A DNA stretch of 64,000 bases from Microcoleus sp. CAWBG506 (GTDB taxonomy: Bacteria > Cyanobacteriota > Cyanobacteriia > Cyanobacteriales > Microcoleaceae), in assembly GCA_020883125.1 (NCBI GenBank), contig JAHREW010000014.1, positions 39,962 to 103,961 of the forward strand. The letters are read 5' to 3'. How positions within the stretch are numbered: position 1 is the first letter of the stretch; every line of letters begins with the position of its first letter. The notes under the pieces are model-generated. The model ran no database searches. It had not been told where the DNA came from and worked only from the letters and a program-made list of their open reading frames with translations. A program made the position numbers and the translations under genes. This document shows positions 17,344 through 25,825 of this stretch, piece after piece.

Positions 17344-20300
17344 ATGACTAACTCTCCCGATGACAAAAATCCACACGCACCCCCTCACACTGTTCGCTGG
17401 TGGCGTCCTCTACTGCTTAGCGGTACGGGATTGGGGATTGTCGCCCTGGTGGGGGCGGCCGCTGCTGCTGCTTGGTGGATTCCCGAAAAATTAGCTCCTG
17501 TGGTGGAAACTGAAGTTACTAAGCTAGTGAAACGCCCGGTGCACATTGGACGTTTGGAGCGATTTTCTCCCACAAGTTTGCGATTTGGTCCATCGAGCCT
17601 ACCTGCAACTGCTACCGATCCTGATTATGCCTCTACCGAAGCAGTTGAAGTGCAATTTTCACTTTGGCAACTGTTGTTGAACCGCACTCTTAAGTTAGAT
17701 ATTACCTTAGTCAAACCCAACGCTTATATCGAACAGGACGAAGGAGGAGTTTGGGTTAATATTCCCACTCTCGACCAGCCCAAATCTCCCAGTTTATTTA
17801 AAACCGAAATTGGTGCAATTAGAGTTGAAAATGTCGGTGCAGTCTTGGCTCCTGCTCCAGCATTGGGATTAAAAAAACCTCTGCCCATTTCTGTAATTAT
17901 TAAAACAGGTAGCGCTCAATTTCCGCAGCAAAACCAGCGAGTTATTTATGAATTAAATGGTAATTTTACCAATAGTGACAATTTTATTATTAAGGCTGAT
18001 TCTATGTTGAGTACAGATCAGACTAATATACAGATGCAAGGTCAAAAATTGCCTTTGTCTTACCTAGTCCAGTTGCTAAGAGTTCCTGATGTTTATTTCG
18101 ACAAAGGTCTAGCCAATGGTAATTTGACTGTACAATTGCGAGACAATAAAGTATTTGGCATTACCGGAACTTCTGATTTTCAAGGAGTTGATTTAGCCAT
18201 TAAACCGCTGAGACAGCCAATCTTAAATAGTAGCGGTCAATTGCGGTTTCAGGGGACTAATATTATAGTTGATAGTCTCACTGCTAATTACGGTTTGATA
18301 CCTCTAAAAGTAGCAGGGACAGTGGCAACGGGAGCTAATTTCAATCTGGAGCAATCTAAGTTCGATCTGGTAGCAAATGTGCCACCAGTGACAGCGACAA
18401 ACATTATCAGCGCACTAGAACAAGAATTAGGTCAAAAAGTAGTATTGCCCTTGGTGGCTGCGGGAGAAGTCAAGCTAGATGCTAAATTGACTGGGAGTGT
18501 TTCGCAGCCAGTTATGGTAGGTGCGATCGCATCCACCAAACCAGCTATAGTCGATCGCCTACAATTCAAAAATATTAGCACCAACTTTAAACTAGAACGA
18601 GGTAGAACAGCCCCAGCCCCAACTCCCAATTCTGTATCTTCAATTCCCCCATTTTCATCCTTAGCTTTAACGTTGAGCGATATTCTGGTGGAGCCTGCTG
18701 TTGGTGGTAAAGTTGGTGGTAAAGGTCAAATTGATATCGCCTTGGCAAATAACAATTCACCATCGGGTTTGGTGTTTGATTTGCAAGCCGAAAACTTGCC
18801 CGCCGACGCGATCGCCCAAATTTACAGTCTCCCAATTCCTGCTACAGTTAAACTTGGGAGTGTCTCAGCTAAAACTCAAATTTTTGGTCCTTTAAACAAC
18901 ATTCAAGCTAGGGTACAATGGCAAGCACCCCAGGGGAACTTTCCGGCTAGTGGCGAAGTTCGCGCCGGAGGAAATGCGGTGGATTTGCCAAATACCGTTA
19001 TTAAAATTGGCGATGCTGCTGTGAATGTGAATGCGGCCATCGTCGGCCGTCGATGGCAAGCTGTGATTAAAGGCGATCGAGTTAATCTCAACAGTTTACA
19101 GCCACTTGTACCCGGACTTTCGTTACCTGCTGAATTAGCAAGTTTCTTCAGCGGAACTGCCGAAGCAGCAGGCACTCTCGACAATTTTAGTTTAAATGCG
19201 ATCGATGCTATAGCTAAAGGACAATTAAATATAGCTGACAGTATTGTGAATGTTAATGGCGAACTAGCCTCCGGCAGTTGGCAAGCTTTTGGTAATACGA
19301 AAAAAGTGGCTTTCAATCGAATAATCGATATTGGATTGCCGTTTATGAGTCTGGGTACTCCTAACACTTCAAACCCCGAAAATATCAATAATATCAACAA
19401 TCTAAAATCGAAAATTGCCAATCTGAAATCGTTAGATGGACAGTTAGCCGGGGAATTTCAAGCTAGGGGAAATATTGACAATTTAACCGCGAAAGGCATC
19501 AATGTTAGATGTAGTGGTAAACTCAATATTGCTGAGAGTAATCTCAATTTTAAGGGAGAATTAGTAGAGGGAAATTGGCAAGGAATCGCAGCAACCGAAC
19601 GGGTAGCTATCAGTCGCTTAGTAGATTTAGGATTGCCACTGTTAGATGTAGCTTCAGCATTTAATACTGACAACCAGCCTACGGCAAATCTCAATAATCT
19701 CAAATCCAAAATAGCTAATCTCAAATCAATTAATGGACAACTATCAAGTCAATTTAAAGCTACAGGTAATTTGGACGATTTGACGGCAAAGGGCATTAAT
19801 GTTGCAGGCCGTGGCCAACTGAATCTGGGTTCAGGCAATGTTAATTTTCAAGGAGAATTAGTAGAGGGAAATTGGCAAGGACTGGCGGAAACCGATCGCA
19901 CTGCCATCCGCAACTTGGTAGATTTAGGGTTGCCCTTGTTAGATGTAGCCTCAGCGTTTAATACCGACCCTCAGCAAACGGCAAATCTCAACAACCTCAA
20001 ATCCAAAATAGGTAATCTCAAATCCATTGACGGACAAGTATCCAATCAAATCAAAGTCAGTGGCAGTCTGGAGAAATCAAGCGCAGTTGAGATTGCAGCC
20101 AACAGCAGTGGCAAATTAAATATTGCTGATGGTACGGTAGATTTTAAGGCCAAATTAGTCGCCGGACGGTGGCAAGCTGTCGCTAATCTCGATCGCCCTA
20201 TTCTCAGTCGTTTAGAACAAACAGTCCGCAATCTCCAACTGTTTCCCCTAACGGCGACTTTGCCCACAGGATTTGACGGCAGAATAAACGGCCAACTCCA

Positions 20301-23300
20301 AGCCGCCGGCAGTTTAGATAACTTGACAGCAAAGGGAATTAGTGCTAGGGGAGAAACGCGGATTTTGGCCAATGGACTTGGGGCGATCGACACTACAGCC
20401 CAATTAGAAAACGGCAACTGGCAAGCATTCCTCGAAACTAACGACATCGCCCTAGCCAATCTCCAGCAAACCCTCAAACAAACCGGTTTACTGACAGCAG
20501 ATTTACCACCAGAAATTGATGGCAATCTCGACGGCAAAGTCCGCCTTTTGGGAACAGTAGATAACTTAACCGCCAACGGCATCACCGCCCAGGGCGAAGG
20601 ACAAATTAGACTTGCCAACGGTGGAGGTACTGTCAACGCCAAAGCCCAAGCCGAATCGGGGAATTGGCGCGCATCAATTAACGGCGGACAAATTGCCCTA
20701 AGTCGCTTCCAGAAAGCCTTGGAAGCCCAGCGCCAAAACTTGCAATCCCCCGGTTTAGTCTCCCAAGCCCAAAATCTGCCCCTACTCCGAGGACTATTTA
20801 ACGGTAATCTAAATTTATCAGGTCCGATCGCAGCGGGCACGGGGACACCGCCCCTACAAAATGTCCGCGCCGGTGGCAGTTTTCGCATCTGGGAATTGCC
20901 ATTTCTCAAACAACCTCTTGACGCTATATTTAATTGGGATGGCAAACGGGTGGAAATTGAGAACGCTACAATTCCCGGTTTGACAGCCAACGGCATTGTT
21001 AACGTCGAACTTGCAGGTAAAGGATTGCCTTCAATTTCTAATCTAGATTTGAATGTCCAACTCTCCAACTTTAACCTGGAAGCCTTACCGACAGAACAAC
21101 TAGCATTTTTGAGACCCATGGGTCTCAAAAAGTCTTCAGAGAATAATTCAGCCTTGGGCGGCAACGTCGATTTTGTCGGCCGCCTCACCGGTACCCTCAG
21201 CGCCCTCAGCTTAGTTGGCGATGTGGCGGTGCGAAATTTAGTCGTAAATCAGGTAGCTTTTGACCCCCTACTGGCGGGTACTGTGAATGCAGGTTCGGGC
21301 AAAAGTGTAGATTTGCGTCTAGCTGGCGCCAGCGACAAAATCGAAGTAGCCTTAAATCCATCTTTCCTACCGACATCTTTCTTAGTCAAACGTGGGGAAT
21401 CGGTGGCTAGCGGCCAAACTGAGGGCGAAACTCTGCGAGTCAATTTAAGCGATTTCCCCCTCGCAGCTTTGAATCTGTCACCAGGTAAAGATGCTGGTTT
21501 GGGGCCGATAACTGGTACGGTTTCGGGACAAGTTAACGTGCCCGGTTGGAAAATGCCACTGAATCCGGCGACTCTGCAAGCAAGTGGACAAATTGCGATC
21601 GCCCAACCTGCGATCGGCTATATTAAAGGTGACAGTTTCCAGGCAGAATTTAGCTACGCTAACGGTAGCGCCACTCTCAACAACGGCATTTTCCGCCAAG
21701 GCAACGATCAATACCTAATTTCTGGCAATGTGAAAGCAGGCGCTAACCCGGAATTTGCCGGAAAAGTTAACATCCAACAGGGAAGCCTCCAACAAGTTTT
21801 AGCCGCCCTGCAATATTTCAATTTAGGAGATTTCGCCAGAAGTTTAAAACCTCCCCTTTACGGTAGGGCCGCCGATGTCCAAACCGTAGCAGTGGGAGTC
21901 CCCGAAGCCCCTTTAATCGAACAGTTGCAGCGCTTGGTAGAAATTGAAGAAATTCTCAAACAGCAGCAAGCAGTCACAGCATCGGAACCCTTGCCTCCCT
22001 TGGATCAATTGCAAGGCACTTTTGGTGGAGAAATTGCCGTAGCTGGTTCTTTGCAAACCGGAATTCAAGCTAAATTTAATGTCAAAGGTGATAACTGGCG
22101 CTGGGGTAAATATGTCGCCCAACAATTCAGCATTGAGGCAGGTTTCCAGGACGGGATTCTAACTATCTTACCTCTGGAAATTCGATCGGGCAAAAGTGCG
22201 ATCGGCTTTTCTGGACAACTAGGCCAAAAAGCTCAATCCGGCCAGTTGCGGGTGGAAAATTTACCAGTCGAAGAGTTAGCAAAACTGGTGGAATTGCCCT
22301 TGGTCGATGTCACGGGCAATTTGAATCTGCGGGCGAACTTGGCCGGCACTTTAGCCAATCCGCAACTAGCCGGGGAATTGAGTTTGCAAGACGGTACTCT
22401 CAACAGAGAACCAATTAAAAAAGCCGATGGTAGTTTCAGTTACAGCAATGCCCGTCTGAATTTTGGCGGCAGCGCTTTGGTGACTCAAACCGAACCGATT
22501 GAAGTCCAGGGAAGTTTACCCTTTGAGTTGCCTTTTGCCACTGTCAAAGCTGATAGCAATCAAATCGATTTGCGGGCCAATTTGCAAAATGAAGGATTGG
22601 CTATTATTAATGTCTTGACTCCCCAACTTACTTGGGTTAGTGGCAAGGGACAGGTGCAAATTCGCGTGGGAGGAACCCTGGAACGCCCTGTAGCTCAAGG
22701 AATTGCAAATTTTGAAAATGCAACCGTCCGCGCCAAGGCATTCCCAGAACCGCTCACAGGGCTGACTGGGGCGGTGCGCTTTGAGGGCGATCGCATTCGG
22801 GTAGAGGGAATTCGGGGACAGTTGAAGCAGGGAGAAATTGTCGCCCAAGGTGTGATTCCGCTGTCAGTACCTTTTGTTGAGGGTGATGTGGATGGGGCGA
22901 GTCCCTTAGCTGTAAATTTAGATAAGTTGGGTTTGGACCTTAAAGGATTGTACCGTGGCAAGGTAATTGGTCAAGTGCAGGCGATCGGCACTGCTTTGCG
23001 GCCGCAGTTGAGTGGCAAGATTGAACTGTATGAGGGCGAGGTATTTTTACCCAGCGCAGGTGGTGCGACAAAGTTAGTCTCTGCTGCTTCTTCCCCTCAA
23101 ACTCCTTCTGCTTCGGTTGAGGTTTCTCCTGCGGTTGCGACTCCAACTGCGACTTCCTCTTCTGGTTCCTTTGAAGTCCGTTTAAATGATTTGCGGTTAA
23201 ACTTGGGGCGTGGAATTCAAGTTAAAAGCGCGCCCCTATTGAGTTTTGGGGCGACTGGGGGTTTGACTGTCAACGGTACTCTTGACGATCTGCGCCCCGA

Positions 23301-24030
23301 AGGTACAATTAGATTGACAAACGGTGCGGTGAATTTGTTTACAACCCAGTTTAGGCTCGATCGAGGATATCCCCAAACTGCTACTTTTGTACCATCCCAA
23401 GGATTAGACCCAACCCTAGATGTGAGATTAGCAACTTCGGTACAGGAAGTAACCAGATTTCGGACTCCGGGAAATTCTGTCGCATCGGAAATAGCAGATG
23501 AACCGAATCTGTTTGGGAATGTGCGGAGTGTACGAGTTCAAGCCTTGGTAAGGGGAAAAGCTTCTCAGTTGGCTGATAGTTTGGAGTTGAGAAGTTCTCC
23601 GAATCGATCGCAAATAGAAATTGTCGCACTGTTAGGTGGCAGTTTTATCCAAACTTTAGGTAAGGGAGATAGTACCCTGGCGATCGCCAATTTAGCAGGT
23701 GCTGGCTTATTTGGCAACATTCAATCTGTAATTACAAATGCCACGGGATTAACTGAATTCCGGCTATTTCCCACTAGGATTGGTAGTGGCGAAGGGCGAA
23801 CTGCTAGTGCGGGTTCCACAAGTGGTGGTGCCGGTTCCCTCGGTGTCGGATTAGAAATTGGAGGCGATATTACCCGCAATCTTTCGGCTACTATCATCCG
23901 GGTGTTGTCTGCTAATCAGCTAACAGAATTCAATTTACGCTATCGTTTGAGTGACAAAGTTTTGCTACGCGGTTCCACTGATTTTCAAGGGGATAATCGA
24001 GCAACTGTGGAGTATGAATTAAGATTTTAA
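17344..24030 (+). CDS. tamB: TamB-like translocation and assembly module protein
   Basis: A giant 2228-residue AsmA-like/TamB protein, thought to span the periplasm as a long lipid-carrying groove between inner and outer membrane. The N-terminus has one transmembrane helix (LLLSGTGLGIVALVGAAAAA, about residues 23-43). The middle is a long run of beta-rich repeats (DNLTAKGI..G, GxWQA). The C-terminal DUF490 region begins near residue 1750 and ends with RLSDKVLLRGSTDFQG and a terminal aromatic (ELRF). ATG 17344 is chosen because upstream in-frame codons fall in repeat DNA. Residues about 680-900 hold three ~103-residue near-identical units, each with an NLKSKIANLKS peptide. Relatives in other cyanobacteria are 1800-2000 residues, so this one is long. 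Confidence 0.9.
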   Translation: MTNSPDDKNPHAPPHTVRWWRPLLLSGTGLGIVALVGAAAAAAWWIPEKLAPVVETEVTKLVKRPVHIGRLERFSPTSLRFGPSSLPATATDPDYASTEAVEVQFSLWQLLLNRTLKLDITLVKPNAYIEQDEGGVWVNIPTLDQPKSPSLFKTEIGAIRVENVGAVLAPAPALGLKKPLPISVIIKTGSAQFPQQNQRVIYELNGNFTNSDNFIIKADSMLSTDQTNIQMQGQKLPLSYLVQLLRVPDVYFDKGLANGNLTVQLRDNKVFGITGTSDFQGVDLAIKPLRQPILNSSGQLRFQGTNIIVDSLTANYGLIPLKVAGTVATGANFNLEQSKFDLVANVPPVTATNIISALEQELGQKVVLPLVAAGEVKLDAKLTGSVSQPVMVGAIASTKPAIVDRLQFKNISTNFKLERGRTAPAPTPNSVSSIPPFSSLALTLSDILVEPAVGGKVGGKGQIDIALANNNSPSGLVFDLQAENLPADAIAQIYSLPIPATVKLGSVSAKTQIFGPLNNIQARVQWQAPQGNFPASGEVRAGGNAVDLPNTVIKIGDAAVNVNAAIVGRRWQAVIKGDRVNLNSLQPLVPGLSLPAELASFFSGTAEAAGTLDNFSLNAIDAIAKGQLNIADSIVNVNGELASGSWQAFGNTKKVAFNRIIDIGLPFMSLGTPNTSNPENINNINNLKSKIANLKSLDGQLAGEFQARGNIDNLTAKGINVRCSGKLNIAESNLNFKGELVEGNWQGIAATERVAISRLVDLGLPLLDVASAFNTDNQPTANLNNLKSKIANLKSINGQLSSQFKATGNLDDLTAKGINVAGRGQLNLGSGNVNFQGELVEGNWQGLAETDRTAIRNLVDLGLPLLDVASAFNTDPQQTANLNNLKSKIGNLKSIDGQVSNQIKVSGSLEKSSAVEIAANSSGKLNIADGTVDFKAKLVAGRWQAVANLDRPILSRLEQTVRNLQLFPLTATLPTGFDGRINGQLQAAGSLDNLTAKGISARGETRILANGLGAIDTTAQLENGNWQAFLETNDIALANLQQTLKQTGLLTADLPPEIDGNLDGKVRLLGTVDNLTANGITAQGEGQIRLANGGGTVNAKAQAESGNWRASINGGQIALSRFQKALEAQRQNLQSPGLVSQAQNLPLLRGLFNGNLNLSGPIAAGTGTPPLQNVRAGGSFRIWELPFLKQPLDAIFNWDGKRVEIENATIPGLTANGIVNVELAGKGLPSISNLDLNVQLSNFNLEALPTEQLAFLRPMGLKKSSENNSALGGNVDFVGRLTGTLSALSLVGDVAVRNLVVNQVAFDPLLAGTVNAGSGKSVDLRLAGASDKIEVALNPSFLPTSFLVKRGESVASGQTEGETLRVNLSDFPLAALNLSPGKDAGLGPITGTVSGQVNVPGWKMPLNPATLQASGQIAIAQPAIGYIKGDSFQAEFSYANGSATLNNGIFRQGNDQYLISGNVKAGANPEFAGKVNIQQGSLQQVLAALQYFNLGDFARSLKPPLYGRAADVQTVAVGVPEAPLIEQLQRLVEIEEILKQQQAVTASEPLPPLDQLQGTFGGEIAVAGSLQTGIQAKFNVKGDNWRWGKYVAQQFSIEAGFQDGILTILPLEIRSGKSAIGFSGQLGQKAQSGQLRVENLPVEELAKLVELPLVDVTGNLNLRANLAGTLANPQLAGELSLQDGTLNREPIKKADGSFSYSNARLNFGGSALVTQTEPIEVQGSLPFELPFATVKADSNQIDLRANLQNEGLAIINVLTPQLTWVSGKGQVQIRVGGTLERPVAQGIANFENATVRAKAFPEPLTGLTGAVRFEGDRIRVEGIRGQLKQGEIVAQGVIPLSVPFVEGDVDGASPLAVNLDKLGLDLKGLYRGKVIGQVQAIGTALRPQLSGKIELYEGEVFLPSAGGATKLVSAASSPQTPSASVEVSPAVATPTATSSSGSFEVRLNDLRLNLGRGIQVKSAPLLSFGATGGLTVNGTLDDLRPEGTIRLTNGAVNLFTTQFRLDRGYPQTATFVPSQGLDPTLDVRLATSVQEVTRFRTPGNSVASEIADEPNLFGNVRSVRVQALVRGKASQLADSLELRSSPNRSQIEIVALLGGSFIQTLGKGDSTLAIANLAGAGLFGNIQSVITNATGLTEFRLFPTRIGSGEGRTASAGSTSGGAGSLGVGLEIGGDITRNLSATIIRVLSANQLTEFNLRYRLSDKVLLRGSTDFQGDNRATVEYELRF
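19381..20045 (+). repeat. three in-frame units with STRR-like NLKSKIANLKS peptide
   Basis: Inside tamB, units near 19393-19438, 19690-19730 and 19983-20025 each contain an AATCTCAAATCCAAAAT...AATCTCAAATC type sequence. It resembles the intergenic ATCTAAAATC heptamer repeats (38317, 10261) and is read as NLKSKI(A/G)NLKS. The ~300-bp unit around it (LVEGNWQG..., LVDLGLPLLDVASAFNTD) is repeated. Confidence 0.8.
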
Positions 24031-24203
24031 AATGAAATAAGCTCTTGAAACGCAGAAAAACGAAGGATTTAACCACAGAGAACACAGAGGACACAGAGGG
24101 AGATAAGAGAGATGAATATAGGACTATGCTAGCGGATTGGATCTAACCAACTAACAACTAACAACTAACAACTAACAACTAACAAACAACAAATAACCAA
24201 TAA
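24031..24203. repeat. spacer with CACAGAGGA and AACTAAC repeats
   Basis: Contains a CACAGAGAACACAGAGGA segment (about 24074-24098) and a run of AACTAAC heptamers (about 24148-24183) passing into AACAAATAACCAATAAC. No hairpin terminator with a T-run was found for tamB. Confidence 0.8.
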
Positions 24204-24938
24204 CTAAATTGTAATTTCATCCAAAGATGCGATCGCCACATCAGCCTTTTCCAAATGACTAACCTCCGCTTTCCCCCAACAGATCCCTATACAGCCCGCG
24301 GCACCAGCATCTCTACCCATCTGAATATCACCCGCCGAATCTCCCACCATCAAAGTTGCTGCGGGGTTTACTCCAAGTCTCTGACAAGCTAGCAAAAATA
24401 GTTTAGGATCGGGCTTATTGAGTTGAACCGAATCGACACCCATTTCTAACTGAATGTAATCACTTAATTGGTAAGTTTTGACAAAGTTTTCCACCGCTTC
24501 TGTTGTCGCAGCCGAAAGAATTCCCAGTTTCAAACCCGCGTCTGAGAGAGATTTCAACACTTCCAAACTGCCCACAAATAGAGGAGAAGGTGGACTATTT
24601 TTTAACATTTGGTCGGCTTCATCAAAAGCGCGTCGGGCAATAGCTAAAGATTCTATCCATCCTCTGCCAGTTTCCGCGATATATCCCGCCGCTACAATTT
24701 CGTTTTCCTTGCGGCTACCCACTGCCATCAAGCCCGTGGGGTCGATTTTACCAGCTTCGATACCGAAAGCCATTTGTAAAGGCTCTCCAACGCCGGGAAT
24801 TTGAGCATCTACCAAGCGCGATCGCTTCAGCCCCAAATGTCTCAAAAATTCTTGAGAATCCTCTAGAGTGCCGTCTTTGTCAAAGATTACGGCTTCGATA
24901 TTTGAGAAGGTAATGCCCCGACATTTAATAGTTACCAA
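24204..24938 (-). CDS. HAD-family phosphatase (Cof/phosphoglycolate-phosphatase-like)
   Basis: A 244-residue haloacid-dehalogenase-fold hydrolase. Motif I is VIFDKDGTLEDS (nucleophile Asp20, acid/base Asp22). Motif II is GILSAAT, motif III Lys lies in VQLNKPDPKLF, and motif IV is MVGDSAGDIQMGRDAG. A helical cap sits between motifs I and II, so this is subfamily IA. Such enzymes hydrolyse small phosphate esters; the substrate is not specified by the sequence. The upstream side is a set of 70-bp repeats. Confidence 0.88.
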   Translation of the reverse strand: MVTIKCRGITFSNIEAVIFDKDGTLEDSQEFLRHLGLKRSRLVDAQIPGVGEPLQMAFGIEAGKIDPTGLMAVGSRKENEIVAAGYIAETGRGWIESLAIARRAFDEADQMLKNSPPSPLFVGSLEVLKSLSDAGLKLGILSAATTEAVENFVKTYQLSDYIQLEMGVDSVQLNKPDPKLFLLACQRLGVNPAATLMVGDSAGDIQMGRDAGAAGCIGICWGKAEVSHLEKADVAIASLDEITI

Positions 24939-25020
24939 GAATCATAACTCCAGAGTTTATATATTTTTTCTATTGTCTCATGTTGTGTTCTTTTTGGCAA
25001 TTGTTTTGAGTCAAAATCAT

Positions 25021-25213
25021 ACTCTTGTCCCCCCCTTAAGAAGGGGGGTTAGGGGGGATCTGGCCTCGGCTATTACGATCGCGAGATGACACTCTTGTCC
25101 CCCCCTTAAGAAGGGGGGTTAGGGGGGATCTGGCCTCGGCTATTACGATCGCTAAACAATACTCTTGTCCCCTGCTTCTTAAGGGGGGATCTGGCCTCGG
25201 CTATTACGATCGC
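25021..25213. repeat. three tandem copies of a 70-bp unit
   Basis: Copies begin at 25021, 25091 and 25161; the first two are nearly identical and the third is shortened. Each has a CCCCCCTTAAGAAGGGGGG palindrome followed by GATCTGGCCTCGG and CTATTACGATCGC. The third copy supplies the last codons of the DUF559 gene. Related palindromes lie at 25601-25725 and 25775-25822. Confidence 0.9.
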
Positions 25214-25580
25214 CCACCGCCCACAACTCCTGACAAACTCCCTCAAAACACTGCAACACATCAACATTTGTAAACCTGACAACTTTCAGCCCATACCCCT
25301 CTAAAATTCCTGTTCTTTCTGCATCATGTTGTTTCCCCTGTTCGGTAAAATGACTCTCTCCATCAACCTCAATTACCAATCTTAAAGCAGCACAATAAAA
25401 ATCTACAATAAAATTGTCAATCGGCCGCTGTCTCAAAACTCGAAAAGGGAAATTTCTCAGAAAATCTTGCCAAAGTTTCTTTTCCGCTGGAGTTTGATTT
25501 TTCCGAATTTCCTTGGCGATTGGGATAAGTTTTGGGTTGTAAGGTAGGTGGAAATTGGAGTCGTTTAATTTGGTCATCAT
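25179..25580 (-). CDS. DUF559 (Vsr-like fold) endonuclease-domain protein
   Basis: A 133-residue protein of the DUF559 family, a PD-(D/E)xK nuclease relative similar in fold to Vsr. Key parts are KEIRKNQTPAEKKLWQDF (N-terminal helix), VLRQRPIDNFIVDFYCA with the Asp of the nuclease core, and LVIEVDGESHF with the E-x-D pair. The chosen ATG lies directly after GGAGG; a second ATG one codon later is equally possible. The frame extends upstream through repeat DNA, which I exclude. The last ~11 residues (GDRNSRGQIPP) come from the 70-bp repeat. Cellular role unknown; often mobile or associated with selfish DNA. Confidence 0.85.
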   Translation of the reverse strand: MMTKLNDSNFHLPYNPKLIPIAKEIRKNQTPAEKKLWQDFLRNFPFRVLRQRPIDNFIVDFYCAALRLVIEVDGESHFTEQGKQHDAERTGILEGYGLKVVRFTNVDVLQCFEGVCQELWAVGDRNSRGQIPP

Positions 25581-25600
25581 CCTCCTAATCTCGATCCGGA

Positions 25601-25822
25601 GATCCCCCCTAGCCCCCCTTCTTAAGGGGGGGGACATGAAGCACTCAAAGTCCCCCTTCTTAAGGGGGGGACAAGAGACTTCTCAAAGTCCCCCTTCTTA
25701 AGGGGGATTTAGGGGGATCTCCGGGCTATAAAATTGTTAAATGAACTTATTTTATCATAATTCTCGTAATCTCGATCCGGAGATCCCCCCTAACCCCCCT
25801 TCTTAAGGGGGGGACAAGAGAA
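25601..25822. repeat. cluster of CCCCCTTCTTAAGGGGG palindromes
   Basis: At least four copies of a short palindrome (near 25612, 25648, 25686 and 25795), some flanked by GATCCGGAGATCCCCCCTA on one side and GGGGGATCTCCGG on the other, forming larger inverted repeats. The last copy lies just after the chemotaxis-like hybrid gene (minus-strand 3' end), where it could act as a terminator. Confidence 0.85.
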
Positions 25823-25825
25823 TAT

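Noticed and set aside
20046-21188. 380-codon frame opposite tamB
   Set aside because: Antisense shadow of tamB, biased toward Pro/Arg/Leu as expected from reverse reading.
25021-25213. Regular 70-bp repeats as a CRISPR array
   Set aside because: The whole 70-bp unit is repeated; there are no variable spacers and no cas genes.
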